This document shows positions 16,677-25,385 of a DNA stretch of 64,000 bases, in pieces. Under the pieces are notes generated by a model that saw only the letters and a list, made by a program, of their open reading frames with translations, was not told where the DNA came from and ran no database searches. Location of the stretch: contig JBMNQC010000011.1 of assembly GCA_050943935.1 (NCBI GenBank), positions 4,379-68,378 of the forward strand, in the 5' to 3' direction. How positions within the stretch are numbered: position 1 is the stretch's first letter; each line of letters begins with the position of its first letter. The translations under genes and the position numbers were made by a program. Origin of the DNA: Heteroscillospira sp050943935 (GTDB taxonomy: Bacteria; Bacillota; Clostridia; Oscillospirales; Oscillospiraceae).

Positions 16677-18503
16677 ATGAACAATAACTCGGAAAAGCCA
16701 GCAGGCGGAAGCCGGTTTCCGCCCGCTGCCGCCGCTGTACTGGTGGGACTGTTCTACGGCGTGTTTGCGCTTATCTACGGTACTCTGGGCACGGAGCACA
16801 GTCTGGCTCTGCTGCTGAGCTACCGGTTCAAGCCGCTTACGGTGCTGCTTAATCTGATGCCGCCTGTGGCGCTGTCTATGTTCCTGTGGCTTTTAAGCGG
16901 CAGGGTGTGGGTATCCGCGCTGTTTACCGGCTGCATAGTTACAGTAGCCTCCTGCGTTAACTATATGAAGCTGCTGCTCAGAGATGACCCTCTTATGGCA
17001 AAGGACCTGCTTGTATTTGCCGAGGCTGCAACGGCGGGCAAAAGCTATTCCGGCTTCCTGCGCCCGGCTGTAGTGCTTGCCGTCCTGACCCTTGTGGTCA
17101 TAACGGCGCTGTGCTTTAAAGTGCGGGGCCGTCCAACAAATACCCGATTTCGGCTTATGGCCGCCGCCCTGTGCGCGGCGGTGTGCGCGGGCGCGTATTT
17201 CATGGTATATACAAGCGAGAAGATATATGATAAAACAGAGAACATCCAGCGCAACAGCTGGTTTCTCTCCCAGTGGTCGGACACCGACCAGTACATCAGC
17301 CGCGGCTTTCTGTATCCTTTCCTGCACAGCGTGAAATATATGGCCGACCCCGCTCCAGCAGGCTATGATGAGGACGAGGCCGTGGCGCTGCTGGAGAGAC
17401 TGGGGGACAGCGATATACCCGAGGATAAAAAGGTGAACGTCGTGGCGGTCATGCTGGAGGCGTTCACGGATTTCTCCGACTTCGGCCTTGAGTTCCAAAC
17501 GGACCCATATACCAATCTGCACCGGCTGGAGAGTGAGGGCGTGTCTGGCAATCTCATCACCAATATTTTTGCCGGAGGCACCGTGGATACGGAGCGGGCG
17601 TTTCTCACGGGTATAAACGAGCTAAGCGAATACCGCTCTGATGCGGGCAGCTATGTCCGGTATTTCCGGGATCAGGGCTATTATACCGAGGGCGGACATC
17701 CATGCTACGGCTGGTTCTACAACCGGCAGAACGTGAACCGCTATCTGGGATTTGACGCCTACTGGTTTCAGGAGAACCGGTATACAGACCCCGGAGAGGT
17801 CACTTACAGCGGAATGATGATAGACAGACCTTTTTATGAGGACCTGCTTAATATGCTTGACGAGCGCACGGAAACCGGGCAGCCCTATTTCCAGTTCTCC
17901 GTCACTTATCAGAACCACGGCCCCTATGACGCGGTGAACCGCTATTTCACAACAGAGTATCTGGCCAAGACGGAAAATCTGTCCGACGAGGGATACAATA
18001 TTGTTAACAACTACCTGTCCGGTATGGCGCAGTCAGATGCGGCTATAGGTTATCTGGCTGAGGAGCTTGGCAAAAGAGACGAACCCGTTGTGCTGGTGCT
18101 GTTCGGCGACCACAAGCCCTGGCTGGGCAACGGCTCCTATGTGTACGGCGAGCTGGGCATAGATCTGAGCCGCACAGACGAGGCCAGTTTCCGCAATTAT
18201 TACGCCACGCCCTATGTTATATGGGCCAACGACGCGGCGAAGGAGGCGCTGGGCGCGGACTTTACCGGCGAGGGCGGAGATTTCTCGCCCTGCTTCCTGA
18301 TGAACAAGCTCTTTGAGCTATGCGGATGGGAGGGACCGGCCTTTATGAAAGCCGGAGACGCCCTGCGGGAGAAGGTGAGCGTTTTCACCGCCCTTGGAGC
18401 CTATTGGCAGGACGGGGAATTTACCGATACTCTCACGCCGGAAAACGCGGCGGCGCTGGAGGAATTTAAAAAACTTGAATACTATTGGCGGAAAAATCCA
18501 TGA
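16677..18503 (+). CDS. LTA synthase/sulfatase-family membrane enzyme, copy 2
   Basis: At 608 residues, this has the same plan as the upstream gene but is clearly diverged: N-terminal helices (about 18-40, 50-90, 120-145, 158-175), then the extracellular domain with VVAVMLEAFTDF, a T-V-D-T-E-R-A-F-L-T-G-I-N stretch containing the candidate nucleophile, TYQNHGPYD and LVLFGDHKPWLG. In LtaS-type enzymes these residues bind Mn and the phosphoglycerol intermediate. AGAAAGG lies about 10 bases before the ATG. The last codons overlap the start of a small membrane protein gene (ATGA), implying coupled translation. Confidence 0.85.
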   Translation: MNNNSEKPAGGSRFPPAAAAVLVGLFYGVFALIYGTLGTEHSLALLLSYRFKPLTVLLNLMPPVALSMFLWLLSGRVWVSALFTGCIVTVASCVNYMKLLLRDDPLMAKDLLVFAEAATAGKSYSGFLRPAVVLAVLTLVVITALCFKVRGRPTNTRFRLMAAALCAAVCAGAYFMVYTSEKIYDKTENIQRNSWFLSQWSDTDQYISRGFLYPFLHSVKYMADPAPAGYDEDEAVALLERLGDSDIPEDKKVNVVAVMLEAFTDFSDFGLEFQTDPYTNLHRLESEGVSGNLITNIFAGGTVDTERAFLTGINELSEYRSDAGSYVRYFRDQGYYTEGGHPCYGWFYNRQNVNRYLGFDAYWFQENRYTDPGEVTYSGMMIDRPFYEDLLNMLDERTETGQPYFQFSVTYQNHGPYDAVNRYFTTEYLAKTENLSDEGYNIVNNYLSGMAQSDAAIGYLAEELGKRDEPVVLVLFGDHKPWLGNGSYVYGELGIDLSRTDEASFRNYYATPYVIWANDAAKEALGADFTGEGGDFSPCFLMNKLFELCGWEGPAFMKAGDALREKVSVFTALGAYWQDGEFTDTLTPENAAALEEFKKLEYYWRKNP

Positions 18504-18844
18504 ATACCGGAAATGACTTTATAAAAAAACTGAAACCTCTGGGCTGTGCCCTGGTGCTTATCTGCTTCGCGGGCTTTCTTATGGTGTGCTTCTCGTCCGG
18601 AAACAGCACGCTGCTGGAGGACTACAGCCCTCCTATGGACAGCGCATACTACGCCGGACATATTTCGGAGCTGTATGAGGAGATAAGTAAAAACGTGCTG
18701 CCTGAGCTTCCCGGCGCCGTGTACTGCGCCGAGGAGGACGGGCGCGTTGCGCTGGAAATAAAAGAGGACGGCTTTTTCGCGGCGCGCAGCGCGCTGCTGA
18801 AACATTTTGACGAGAGCCTGCTGGATCTGCGCATGGTCCGGTGA
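18500..18844 (+). CDS. Small single-helix membrane protein, unknown
   Basis: A 114-residue protein I do not recognise. The start at 18500 forms an ATGA overlap with the LTA-synthase-like gene. A frame from a TTG at 18485 also exists but is less likely. After a short basic segment there is one membrane helix (about 14-32), then an extracytoplasmic domain of about 80 residues (YYAGHISELYEEISKNVLPELPGAVYC...). Its coupling to a surface polymer enzyme suggests an accessory role in that pathway, by context only. Confidence 0.65.
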   Translation: MNTGNDFIKKLKPLGCALVLICFAGFLMVCFSSGNSTLLEDYSPPMDSAYYAGHISELYEEISKNVLPELPGAVYCAEEDGRVALEIKEDGFFAARSALLKHFDESLLDLRMVR

Positions 18845-18863
18845 GGGGAAAGGGGACAAAAGC

Positions 18864-20771
18864 ATGAGAGACGGATTTATTAAGGCGGCGGCGGTAACTC
18901 CCCGCATCCGGGTGGCGGATACGGAATACAACGCCCGCAGCATTATAGACGCCATGGTGTCTGCCGCCGCCCGGGGAGCGAAAATAGCCGTATTCCCGGA
19001 GCTGTGCGTGACCGGCTATACCTGCGGCGACCTGTTTTTGCAGCGCAGACTGCTGGACGGTGCTCTGGACGCTCTGGCCGAAATAGTGGACGCCAGTCGG
19101 GGGCTGGATATGCTCTGCGCCGTGGGCCTGCCCTTTGATGTGCGGGGCAGCCTGTATAACTGCGCCGCAGTAATATGGGACGGACGGCTGCTCGGCCTGG
19201 TGCCCAAGACAAACATACCCAACTACGGTGAATTCTACGAGAAGCGCCATTTTGTCTCCGGCGCGGGCGTTAATGAGGAGCTGGAGCTATTCGGAGGCAG
19301 AGTGCCTTTCACGGCAAAGCTGCTGTTTGAGCACGCCAATGTGCCGGAGCTGATAGTCGGCGCTGAGATATGCGAGGACCTCTGGGTGCCCATGCCGCCC
19401 TCCGCCGGGCTGGCCTGCGCCGGCGCCACGGTCATTCTCAACCCCTCCGCCAGCGACGAGATAGTGACAAAGGATGAGTACCGGAGGGAGCTGGTGCGCA
19501 GCCACTCCGGACGGCTGGTGTGCGCCTATATCTATGCCGACGCGGGCGAGGGAGAGAGCACGCAGGATCTGGTGTACTGCGGACACGATATCATCGCCGA
19601 AAACGGCGGTATACTGGCCGAGAGCTGCCAGGGCAGCGGCATGACCGTCACCGACATCGATGTGCAGAAGCTGGACAGCGAGCGGCGCAGAATGGGCCTT
19701 TTCAACGGGAATAACCGTGATTTTGTAAGCGTCATATGGGGCGGCGAGGCTGAGACCACGGTACTGGAGCGGCCCATAGGGCGCAATCCCTTCGTGCCGG
19801 ACAGCGCCGGGCTGCGGGCTAAGCGCTGCGAGCGCATACTGGGGCTTCAGAGCATGGGTCTGAAAAAGCGTGTGGAGCACGCGGGGGTGAAAAAGCTCAT
19901 AGTGGGCGTGTCCGGCGGTCTGGATTCCACTCTGGCCCTGCTTGTGGCGGCCCGGGCTCTTGATATGCTGAACAGACCCAGAACGGATATAATAGCCGTT
20001 ACAATGCCCGGCTTCGGCACCACCAGGCGCACCCGCTCCAACGCGGACGCTCTGGCCGAGCACCTTGGCGCCGAACTGCGCGTTGTGCCCATAGGCGAGT
20101 CGGTGGCTCAGCATTTCAGGGATATAGGCCACGACAGCGGGAACCGCAACGTGGTTTACGAAAATTCCCAGGCCAGAGAGCGCACTCAGGTGCTGATGGA
20201 TATAGCCAACGGCTGCGGAGGCATAGTGGTGGGCACCGGCGACCTTTCCGAACTGGCTCTGGGCTGGGCCACCTATAACGGCGACCATATGAGCATGTAC
20301 GGCGTGAACGCGGGCGTGCCCAAGACCCTTGTGCGCTATCTGGTGGCGTATTACGCCGATGTCTGCGGCGATGAGGAGCTGGCGTCCGTGCTCCGCGACG
20401 TGCTGGATACTCCGGTCTCTCCGGAGCTGCTGCCCGCCGAAAACGGCGAGATAAGCCAGAAAACAGAGGACCTCGTGGGTCCCTATGAGCTGCACGATTT
20501 CTATCTGTACTACGCCGTGCGCTGGGGATTTGAGCCTGCAAAGGTGCTGCGCCTCGCGCGCCATGTCTTTGCGGGAATATATGAGGACGAGGTCATACTC
20601 TACTGGCTGAAAACCTTTTACCGCCGGTTTTTTAACCAGCAGTTCAAGCGCTCCTGCCTGCCCGACGGCCCCAAGGTGGGCAGTCTCACTCTGTCTCCCA
20701 GAGGCGACTGGCGGATGCCCTCGGATGCTGTATCCACTTTGTGGCTGGAGCAGCTGGAAAATCTGTCCTGA
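18864..20771 (+). CDS. nadE: Glutamine-dependent NAD+ synthase
   Basis: A 635-residue two-domain cytosolic enzyme that makes NAD+ from deamido-NAD+ with glutamine as nitrogen donor. The N-terminal nitrilase-like glutaminase domain has its Glu in VFPELCVTGYTCGD, Lys in PKTNIPNYGEFYE and Cys in GAEICEDLWVP. The C-terminal synthetase domain has the P-loop VSGGLDSTLAL and GTGDLSELALGWATYNGDHMSMY. The start at 18864 follows GAGGGGAAAGGGG; the longer frame overlaps the previous gene. With the nicotinamidase-like gene at 23445 it gives two NAD-related steps in one cluster. Confidence 0.95.
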   Translation: MRDGFIKAAAVTPRIRVADTEYNARSIIDAMVSAAARGAKIAVFPELCVTGYTCGDLFLQRRLLDGALDALAEIVDASRGLDMLCAVGLPFDVRGSLYNCAAVIWDGRLLGLVPKTNIPNYGEFYEKRHFVSGAGVNEELELFGGRVPFTAKLLFEHANVPELIVGAEICEDLWVPMPPSAGLACAGATVILNPSASDEIVTKDEYRRELVRSHSGRLVCAYIYADAGEGESTQDLVYCGHDIIAENGGILAESCQGSGMTVTDIDVQKLDSERRRMGLFNGNNRDFVSVIWGGEAETTVLERPIGRNPFVPDSAGLRAKRCERILGLQSMGLKKRVEHAGVKKLIVGVSGGLDSTLALLVAARALDMLNRPRTDIIAVTMPGFGTTRRTRSNADALAEHLGAELRVVPIGESVAQHFRDIGHDSGNRNVVYENSQARERTQVLMDIANGCGGIVVGTGDLSELALGWATYNGDHMSMYGVNAGVPKTLVRYLVAYYADVCGDEELASVLRDVLDTPVSPELLPAENGEISQKTEDLVGPYELHDFYLYYAVRWGFEPAKVLRLARHVFAGIYEDEVILYWLKTFYRRFFNQQFKRSCLPDGPKVGSLTLSPRGDWRMPSDAVSTLWLEQLENLS

Positions 20772-20773
20772 AT

Positions 20774-20802
20774 AAAAAAGCGGCGCACAGCGCCGCTTTT
20801 TT
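20774..20802 (+). terminator. Terminator after nadE
   Basis: AAAAAAGCGGCGC ACA GCGCCGCTTTTTT: an almost perfect stem with T run directly after the nadE stop codon. It can work in both directions. Confidence 0.9.
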
Positions 20803-20824
20803 GCCGTCGGGAACATATATGACC

Positions 20825-20853
20825 TTGAAAAACCGGGGGCTTTGCAGTAAAAT
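20825..20853 (+). promoter_or_regulatory. Promoter of the Smr-birA-ilvA-hydrolase unit
   Basis: TTGAAA (20825-20830), 17-base spacer, TAAAAT (20848-20853). Confidence 0.65.
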
Positions 20854-20884
20854 ACTCCTATAAAAAGGAAGCGGGGGCACGGCG

Positions 20885-21229
20885 TTGGAGAACCTGCGGG
20901 AACTTAATATCAAATTCGATATGCCCTCCGCCGCCGAAGGCATGAAGCGCGTGCGCGAGGAGCTCAGGCGCAGCGCTGTGTTGGGCTGTACCGCCGTGAA
21001 GCTCATCCACGGCTACGGCTCCACAGGCCGGGGCGGACGGCTGAGGACGGAGACGAGAAAATATCTTGAAAATGAAAAGCGTCTCGGGCATATATGTGAT
21101 TATATACCCGGAGAGCGCTTCAGCATATTTGACGAGGCTACCCGCCGCGCTTTCCTGCGCTGCGGCAGCCTGCGGCGGGACGACGACCTGGAGAGAGCCA
21201 ACAACGGCGTCACCATCGTTGTCCTTTGA
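20885..21229 (+). CDS. Smr-domain protein
   Basis: This 114-residue protein is an almost free-standing Smr domain: ELNIKFDMPSAAEGMKRVREEL at the start, then the family core V-K-L-I-H-G-Y-G-S-T-G-R-G-G-R-L-R (about 38-54; compare H-G-x-G-T-G). Smr domains, also found at the C terminus of MutS2, bind and nick branched or structured nucleic acids, and recent work links some to ribosome rescue. There is no MutS part. The start appears to be TTG at 20885 after GGAAGCGGGGG. The C-terminal 40 residues are less conserved in type. It lies just downstream of a promoter and 14 bases before birA. Confidence 0.78.
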   Translation: MENLRELNIKFDMPSAAEGMKRVREELRRSAVLGCTAVKLIHGYGSTGRGGRLRTETRKYLENEKRLGHICDYIPGERFSIFDEATRRAFLRCGSLRRDDDLERANNGVTIVVL

Positions 21230-21243
21230 ATAGGAGTTTATAT

Positions 21244-22197
21244 ATGTCACTTAAAAGCGATATTTTGTCCGAGCTGGAAAAAAACCGGGGCGCCGCTCTC
21301 TCCGGGCAGGAGCTGTCGGAAAAATACGGCGTGTCACGCAGCGCGGTGTGGAAAGCGGTGAACACCCTGAAAAATGAGGGGCACCATATTTCCTCCGCCC
21401 CCAAGCTGGGCTACTCCCTTATGCAGGAGAGCGATGTGCTCTCGCCTGAGGGGATAAGGGCGGCCCTGCCGGAGAAGCTGCGGGATATGGATATACGGGT
21501 GCTGGAGGAGACAGGCTCCACCAACAACGAGTGCAAGCGGCTTATATCCGGTGGAATAAGCGGCTATACCCTGGTGGCGGCCGAGCGTCAGACTGCGGGA
21601 AAGGGCAGGCTGGGGCGCAGCTTTTTCTCTCCCGAGGGCAGCGTTTATATGAGTCTTGCTTTCCGTGTGGACGCTGAAATAGCCGACGCTGTGAAGCTTA
21701 CCACCGCCGCCTCCGTGGCCGTGGCCCGGGCTGTGGAGAGCCTGACGGACTACCGCCCCGCAATAAAATGGGTAAACGATGTGTATCTGGACGGAAAAAA
21801 GATTTGCGGCATCCTTACCGAGGGCGTTACGGATATGGAGTCCGGCAGGGTGAGGCATATGGTAATAGGAATCGGCCTTAACTGCGGATCAGAGCCTTTT
21901 CCGCCGGAGCTGCGGGATGTTGCAGCCAGCATAGACCGGGGAAACGTGAGCCGCAGCCGCTTTATAGCCGCTATTACAACGGAACTGGTAAACTGCATAG
22001 AGGGCGCGCCCTTTATGGACGACTACCGCGCGCGCAGTTGCGTGCTGGGCAAGCGGATAAAATGTATTAGGAACGGCGCTGTCACTCCTGCCGAGGCTAT
22101 CGCCATCGACGATGACGGCGCGCTCATAGTCCGCCTGGAGGACGGCCGGGAGGAGAGGCTGAATACCGGCGAGATCTCCGTGCGTACTGTGGATTAG
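21244..22197 (+). CDS. birA: Biotin--[acetyl-CoA-carboxylase] ligase and biotin repressor
   Basis: A 317-residue bifunctional BirA. An N-terminal winged-helix domain (about 1-65; SGQELSEKYGVSRSAVWKAV) can repress biotin genes. The catalytic domain has ETGSTNNECKRL, the biotinyl-AMP loop GKGRLGRSF (about 118-126) and KWVNDVYLDGKKICGIL. A C-terminal SH3-like domain ends the protein. It charges biotin onto carboxylase subunits. The ATG at 21244 has TAGGAG eight bases upstream. The ilvA-type gene follows after 16 bases. Confidence 0.95.
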   Translation: MSLKSDILSELEKNRGAALSGQELSEKYGVSRSAVWKAVNTLKNEGHHISSAPKLGYSLMQESDVLSPEGIRAALPEKLRDMDIRVLEETGSTNNECKRLISGGISGYTLVAAERQTAGKGRLGRSFFSPEGSVYMSLAFRVDAEIADAVKLTTAASVAVARAVESLTDYRPAIKWVNDVYLDGKKICGILTEGVTDMESGRVRHMVIGIGLNCGSEPFPPELRDVAASIDRGNVSRSRFIAAITTELVNCIEGAPFMDDYRARSCVLGKRIKCIRNGAVTPAEAIAIDDDGALIVRLEDGREERLNTGEISVRTVD

Positions 22198-22213
22198 AAG
22201 GGGGCAGTTCAAA

Positions 22214-23434
22214 ATGATGACACTCACAGATTTCAAAGCAGCAAGAGAATTTCTGAAACCCATACTGTTGCCCACCAATCTGGTGGCCAGTCCGTATTTC
22301 TCTGAGAAAACAGGGGCAAATGTATATCTAAAGCCCGAGAATATGCAGATAACCGGCGCCTACAAGGTGCGCGGCGCCTGCTTCAAGGTGAGCACCCTTA
22401 CCGATGAGCAGAAGGCCCGGGGCCTCGTTACCGCCTCCGCGGGCAACCACGCCCAGGGCGTGGCCTTCGCCGCCAAGACCTTCGGCCTGAAGGCCACCAT
22501 AGTAATGCCGGAGATGACCCCGCTGGTGAAGGTGAACAACACCAAGAGCTACGGTGCCAACGTGCTCCTGCAGGGCAGCTGCTTTGACGACTGCGCAGCC
22601 ATAGCAGCCCAGCTGGCCGAGACCGAGGGACTGACCTATGTGCACCCCTTCAACGACCTCACCGTTGCCACCGGCCAGGGCACCATAGCCTATGAGATAT
22701 TCAAGGACCTGCCGGATGTGGACATTATTTTGGTGCCCATAGGCGGAGGCGGTCTGGCCTCCGGCGTGGCCACTCTTACCAAGCTGCTGAACCCCGGCGT
22801 GCGTGTCATAGGCGTGGAGCCCACGGCGGCGGCCAGCATGAAGGCGGCTGTGGAGGCAGGCCATGTGGTTACCCTGCCCAGCGCCGACACCATAGCCGAG
22901 GGCGTGGCTGTGCGCACGGTGGGCGACAAGGTGCTGCCCTATGTTATGGACAACATAGACGAGATAGTTACTGTGGACGACGATGAGCTGGTCAGCGTTT
23001 TCCTGGATATGATGGAAAAGCACAAGATGATAGTGGAAAACGCAGGACTCCTTCCCGTAGCCGCCCTGAGCCACATTGACTGTGCGGGTAAAAACGTGGT
23101 GAGCATACTCTCCGGCGGCAACATGGATGTGACCACTATGGACAGCCTGGTGGAGCATGGCCTTGTCCAGCGGGGCCGTGTGTTTACCATATCCCTGCAG
23201 CTGCGGGACCGCCCCGGCGAGCTTGCCCGTGTGGCGGGCATCATAGCCAGGCAGAGGGGCAGCGTGCTGAAGCTGGACCACAACCGCCTTATCTCCGTAA
23301 ACCGCCAGCGGGCGGTGGAACTGAAAATAACTCTGGAGGCGTTCGGACACAGCCACAAGGAGAAGATAATCAGCGCTCTGATAGCCGAGGGCTACGATGT
23401 GCACAATCTCTCCGCCTACGGGCTTTCGGACTGA
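22214..23434 (+). CDS. ilvA: Threonine ammonia-lyase (threonine deaminase)
   Basis: A 406-residue PLP enzyme converting threonine to 2-oxobutyrate and ammonia, for isoleucine synthesis or catabolism. The PLP lysine is in ITGAYKVRGA (about 51), with SAGNHAQGVAF, the phosphate-binding GGGGLASG and the late SGGN. A C-terminal ACT domain (about 328-406; FTISLQLRDRPGELARVAGIIA) suggests allosteric control. The single-ACT length (about 400) is typical of the TdcB/short IlvA type found in Clostridia. It lies in an operon with birA and an isochorismatase-fold hydrolase. Confidence 0.93.
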   Translation: MMTLTDFKAAREFLKPILLPTNLVASPYFSEKTGANVYLKPENMQITGAYKVRGACFKVSTLTDEQKARGLVTASAGNHAQGVAFAAKTFGLKATIVMPEMTPLVKVNNTKSYGANVLLQGSCFDDCAAIAAQLAETEGLTYVHPFNDLTVATGQGTIAYEIFKDLPDVDIILVPIGGGGLASGVATLTKLLNPGVRVIGVEPTAAASMKAAVEAGHVVTLPSADTIAEGVAVRTVGDKVLPYVMDNIDEIVTVDDDELVSVFLDMMEKHKMIVENAGLLPVAALSHIDCAGKNVVSILSGGNMDVTTMDSLVEHGLVQRGRVFTISLQLRDRPGELARVAGIIARQRGSVLKLDHNRLISVNRQRAVELKITLEAFGHSHKEKIISALIAEGYDVHNLSAYGLSD

Positions 23435-23444
23435 GAGGAGCAAT

Positions 23445-23969
23445 ATGCAGGACATACTGATAGTTGTGGATATGCAGAACGATTTTATTGACGGCGCTCT
23501 GGGCACTCCCGAGGCTGTGGACATTGTCCCCAGGGTGGCGGCGAAAATAATCTCCTTCCCCGGACGGGTGATATTCACCAGAGACACCCACGACGACAAT
23601 TATTTTGATACACAGGAGGGGCGGCGTCTGCCCGTACGCCATTGCGTGCGCGAAACCCGCGGCTGGCAGATATGCTCCAAGCTGGAGGCTCTGCGCTGTG
23701 AGAAAGCTGTGGATAAGCCCACGTTTGGCTCTGCCGGGCTTGCGGAAATGCTGCTGCGGGCCGACGGAGAGGAAAAGATAGCCACAATCACCCTGGTTGG
23801 CCTGTGTACTGATATCTGCGTTATCTCCAACGCCATGATAATCAAGGCGTTTCTCCCGGAGGCGACGGTGAGGGTGGACGCGGCCTGCTGCGCGGGAGTT
23901 ACTCCGGAAAGCCACCGTACTGCGCTGAAGGCAATGAAAAACTGTCAGATAGACATTATAAATGAATAA
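23445..23969 (+). CDS. Isochorismatase-family hydrolase, probable nicotinamidase
   Basis: A 174-residue cytosolic hydrolase. The catalytic triad of cysteine amidohydrolases is present: Asp9 (VVDMQNDF), Lys91 (VDKPTFGS) and Cys125 (CTDICV). Metal-ligand candidates seen in nicotinamidases (D-T-H-D near 48-51 and H66 in LPVRHC) are also kept, which favours nicotinamide deamidation to nicotinate over other amides. ATG 23445 follows GAGAGGAGC. NadE lies 2.7 kb upstream. A convergent terminator closes the unit. Confidence 0.83.
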   Translation: MQDILIVVDMQNDFIDGALGTPEAVDIVPRVAAKIISFPGRVIFTRDTHDDNYFDTQEGRRLPVRHCVRETRGWQICSKLEALRCEKAVDKPTFGSAGLAEMLLRADGEEKIATITLVGLCTDICVISNAMIIKAFLPEATVRVDAACCAGVTPESHRTALKAMKNCQIDIINE

Positions 23970-23970
23970 T

Positions 23971-24009
23971 AAAAAAGTCCCGGCGCCGCTTCAAAACGCA
24001 GCGCCGGGA
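23971..24009. terminator. Bidirectional terminator between hydrolase and anti-sigma genes
   Basis: TCCCGGCGC/GCGCCGGGA arms (23978-23986 and 24001-24009) are followed by ATATTTT on plus and by a TTTTTT run on minus. Confidence 0.85.
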
Positions 24010-24014
24010 TATTT

Positions 24015-24764
24015 TCATTTGGAGAGGGCCTTGACAAGCTCAATTATTGTTTGCGTATTTCCGCCCGGCACATATGCGAAGCCGTCGAGGCGGCAGACTA
24101 TGCCGCCGTCCGTCTCCCACAGCTCGGCAAGGCTGCCGGCGGGAAGCTCCACAGTATAGGCCGGTGTGGTGTCCGGCACCTGGGCGTCAGCCTCCCAGCT
24201 CAGATTTTCGAGCAGGGCCTCCATATCGGAGCCCTCCTCCGTCATAGCGAGGTTTTCCTCCAGAGCGCCGGGGATATAGCCTGCCCTGTCCGCCAGGGAG
24301 AAAGGCATCGGTGTGGGCTGGATCAGACTCTTTTCTGCGGTTGCATTTGCGGCCTCGGGCGCCTCGGGTGTGGATTCAGCGACGCAGGACTCAGGCTCGG
24401 CAGCGCTGAACTGCCCCATGGCGGTGGCCATAGCTCCGTCGGCGGCATCGGTCAGGGGAAGAAATCGCACCGCCGCGGAACATACCAGCACAAGACAGGC
24501 GGCCAGAGCGCCCCAGCGCCGCCAGGGAATGACCTTGCGCTGTTTTGGAGCGCGAATGTGCGCCATCACGCCGGCGCTGAAATTCTCCGGCACCGGGGCC
24601 GGTTCTCTCAAATTCTCGGACATGGCGGAGAAAGCGTCATAGGCTCTGCGGCAGTCCGGACAGGCATAAATGTGCGTCTCAAGCGCCTCGCGCTCGGCGT
24701 CTGTCAGCTCACCGTCCAGCATGGCGCTGATCATTTCCAAATATTGTTGACAGCTTTGCAACAT
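24015..24764 (-). CDS. Membrane anti-sigma factor with zinc-finger (ZAS) domain
   Basis: A 249-residue single-pass protein. Its N-terminal 60 residues form a putative zinc-finger domain with H-x3-C-x2-C (HIYACPDC, about 31-38), preceded by MLDGELTDAERE. This is typical of anti-sigma factors that hold an ECF sigma factor at the membrane. A membrane helix lies near residues 84-100. The extracytoplasmic part is rich in A, E, P and has a C-terminal YTVELPAGSLAELWETDGGIVCRLDGFAY block that may be a sensor. The ATG directly follows the TGA of the sigma gene, with GGGGGTG as ribosome site. Confidence 0.85.
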   Translation of the reverse strand: MLQSCQQYLEMISAMLDGELTDAEREALETHIYACPDCRRAYDAFSAMSENLREPAPVPENFSAGVMAHIRAPKQRKVIPWRRWGALAACLVLVCSAAVRFLPLTDAADGAMATAMGQFSAAEPESCVAESTPEAPEAANATAEKSLIQPTPMPFSLADRAGYIPGALEENLAMTEEGSDMEALLENLSWEADAQVPDTTPAYTVELPAGSLAELWETDGGIVCRLDGFAYVPGGNTQTIIELVKALSK

Positions 24765-25379
24765 TCACACCCCCTTTGCTCTGTTTGACGATGCGTAAGC
24801 GGAAAAGTTCCCATCCCGCATCAAAATATTACAGAGCTTTTTTCTGGCCCGGAAAATACGGGACTTAACCGTCCCCGCCTCCAGAGACAGGGCCGCGGCT
24901 ATCTCATCATAGCTGAGGCCGCTCACCTCGCGCAGAAGCAGTATTTCCCGCTGCTCGTCCGGCAGACTCTGCAGGGCCAGATTGAGAGCCTCATGCAGCT
25001 CCTTTTTCTCAAACTGGGCGTGGGGGGCCATGCTCTCGTCCGGTATTTCCAGCTCTATGCTCTCGTCCTCATCCTCGGAGAACCGGCTGAGAGACACAAT
25101 CTTGCCGCGGCGCCGGGCGCGCAGAAAGTCCAGACAGATATTGCTGGTGAGGCGGTAGAGCCACACGGAAAATTTGCTGTCGCCCCGGAAGTTCTCCAAT
25201 GAGCGGTAGGCCCGCAGGAAAGCGTCCTGAGCTATGTCTCCGGCGTCCTGCTCGTTGCCCACCATGCGCAGAGCAAGATTGTAGACCAGGGTCTGATTTT
25301 CAATCACCAGGGCCTCAAAGGCCTCCGTGTCCCCGCCAAGGACACGGGCGATTATGCGCTTTTCCTCATCGCGTTCCAA
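24765..25379 (-). CDS. ECF RNA polymerase sigma factor (RpoE/SigW-like)
   Basis: A 204-residue sigma-70 family ECF factor. Region 2 covers about 22-92 (LVYNLALRMVGNEQDAGDIAQDAFLRAYRSL, then FSVWLYRLTSNICLDFLR) and region 4 about 130-185 (LQSLPDEQREILLLREVSGLSYDEIAAAL with KSRIFRARKKL). It redirects RNA polymerase, probably to envelope genes, under control of the anti-sigma factor encoded immediately downstream. It lies six bases after dus, so it may be transcribed with trmB-xth-dus, an unusual placement for a stress sigma factor. Confidence 0.92.
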   Translation of the reverse strand: MERDEEKRIIARVLGGDTEAFEALVIENQTLVYNLALRMVGNEQDAGDIAQDAFLRAYRSLENFRGDSKFSVWLYRLTSNICLDFLRARRRGKIVSLSRFSEDEDESIELEIPDESMAPHAQFEKKELHEALNLALQSLPDEQREILLLREVSGLSYDEIAAALSLEAGTVKSRIFRARKKLCNILMRDGNFSAYASSNRAKGV

Positions 25380-25385
25380 GCTCCG

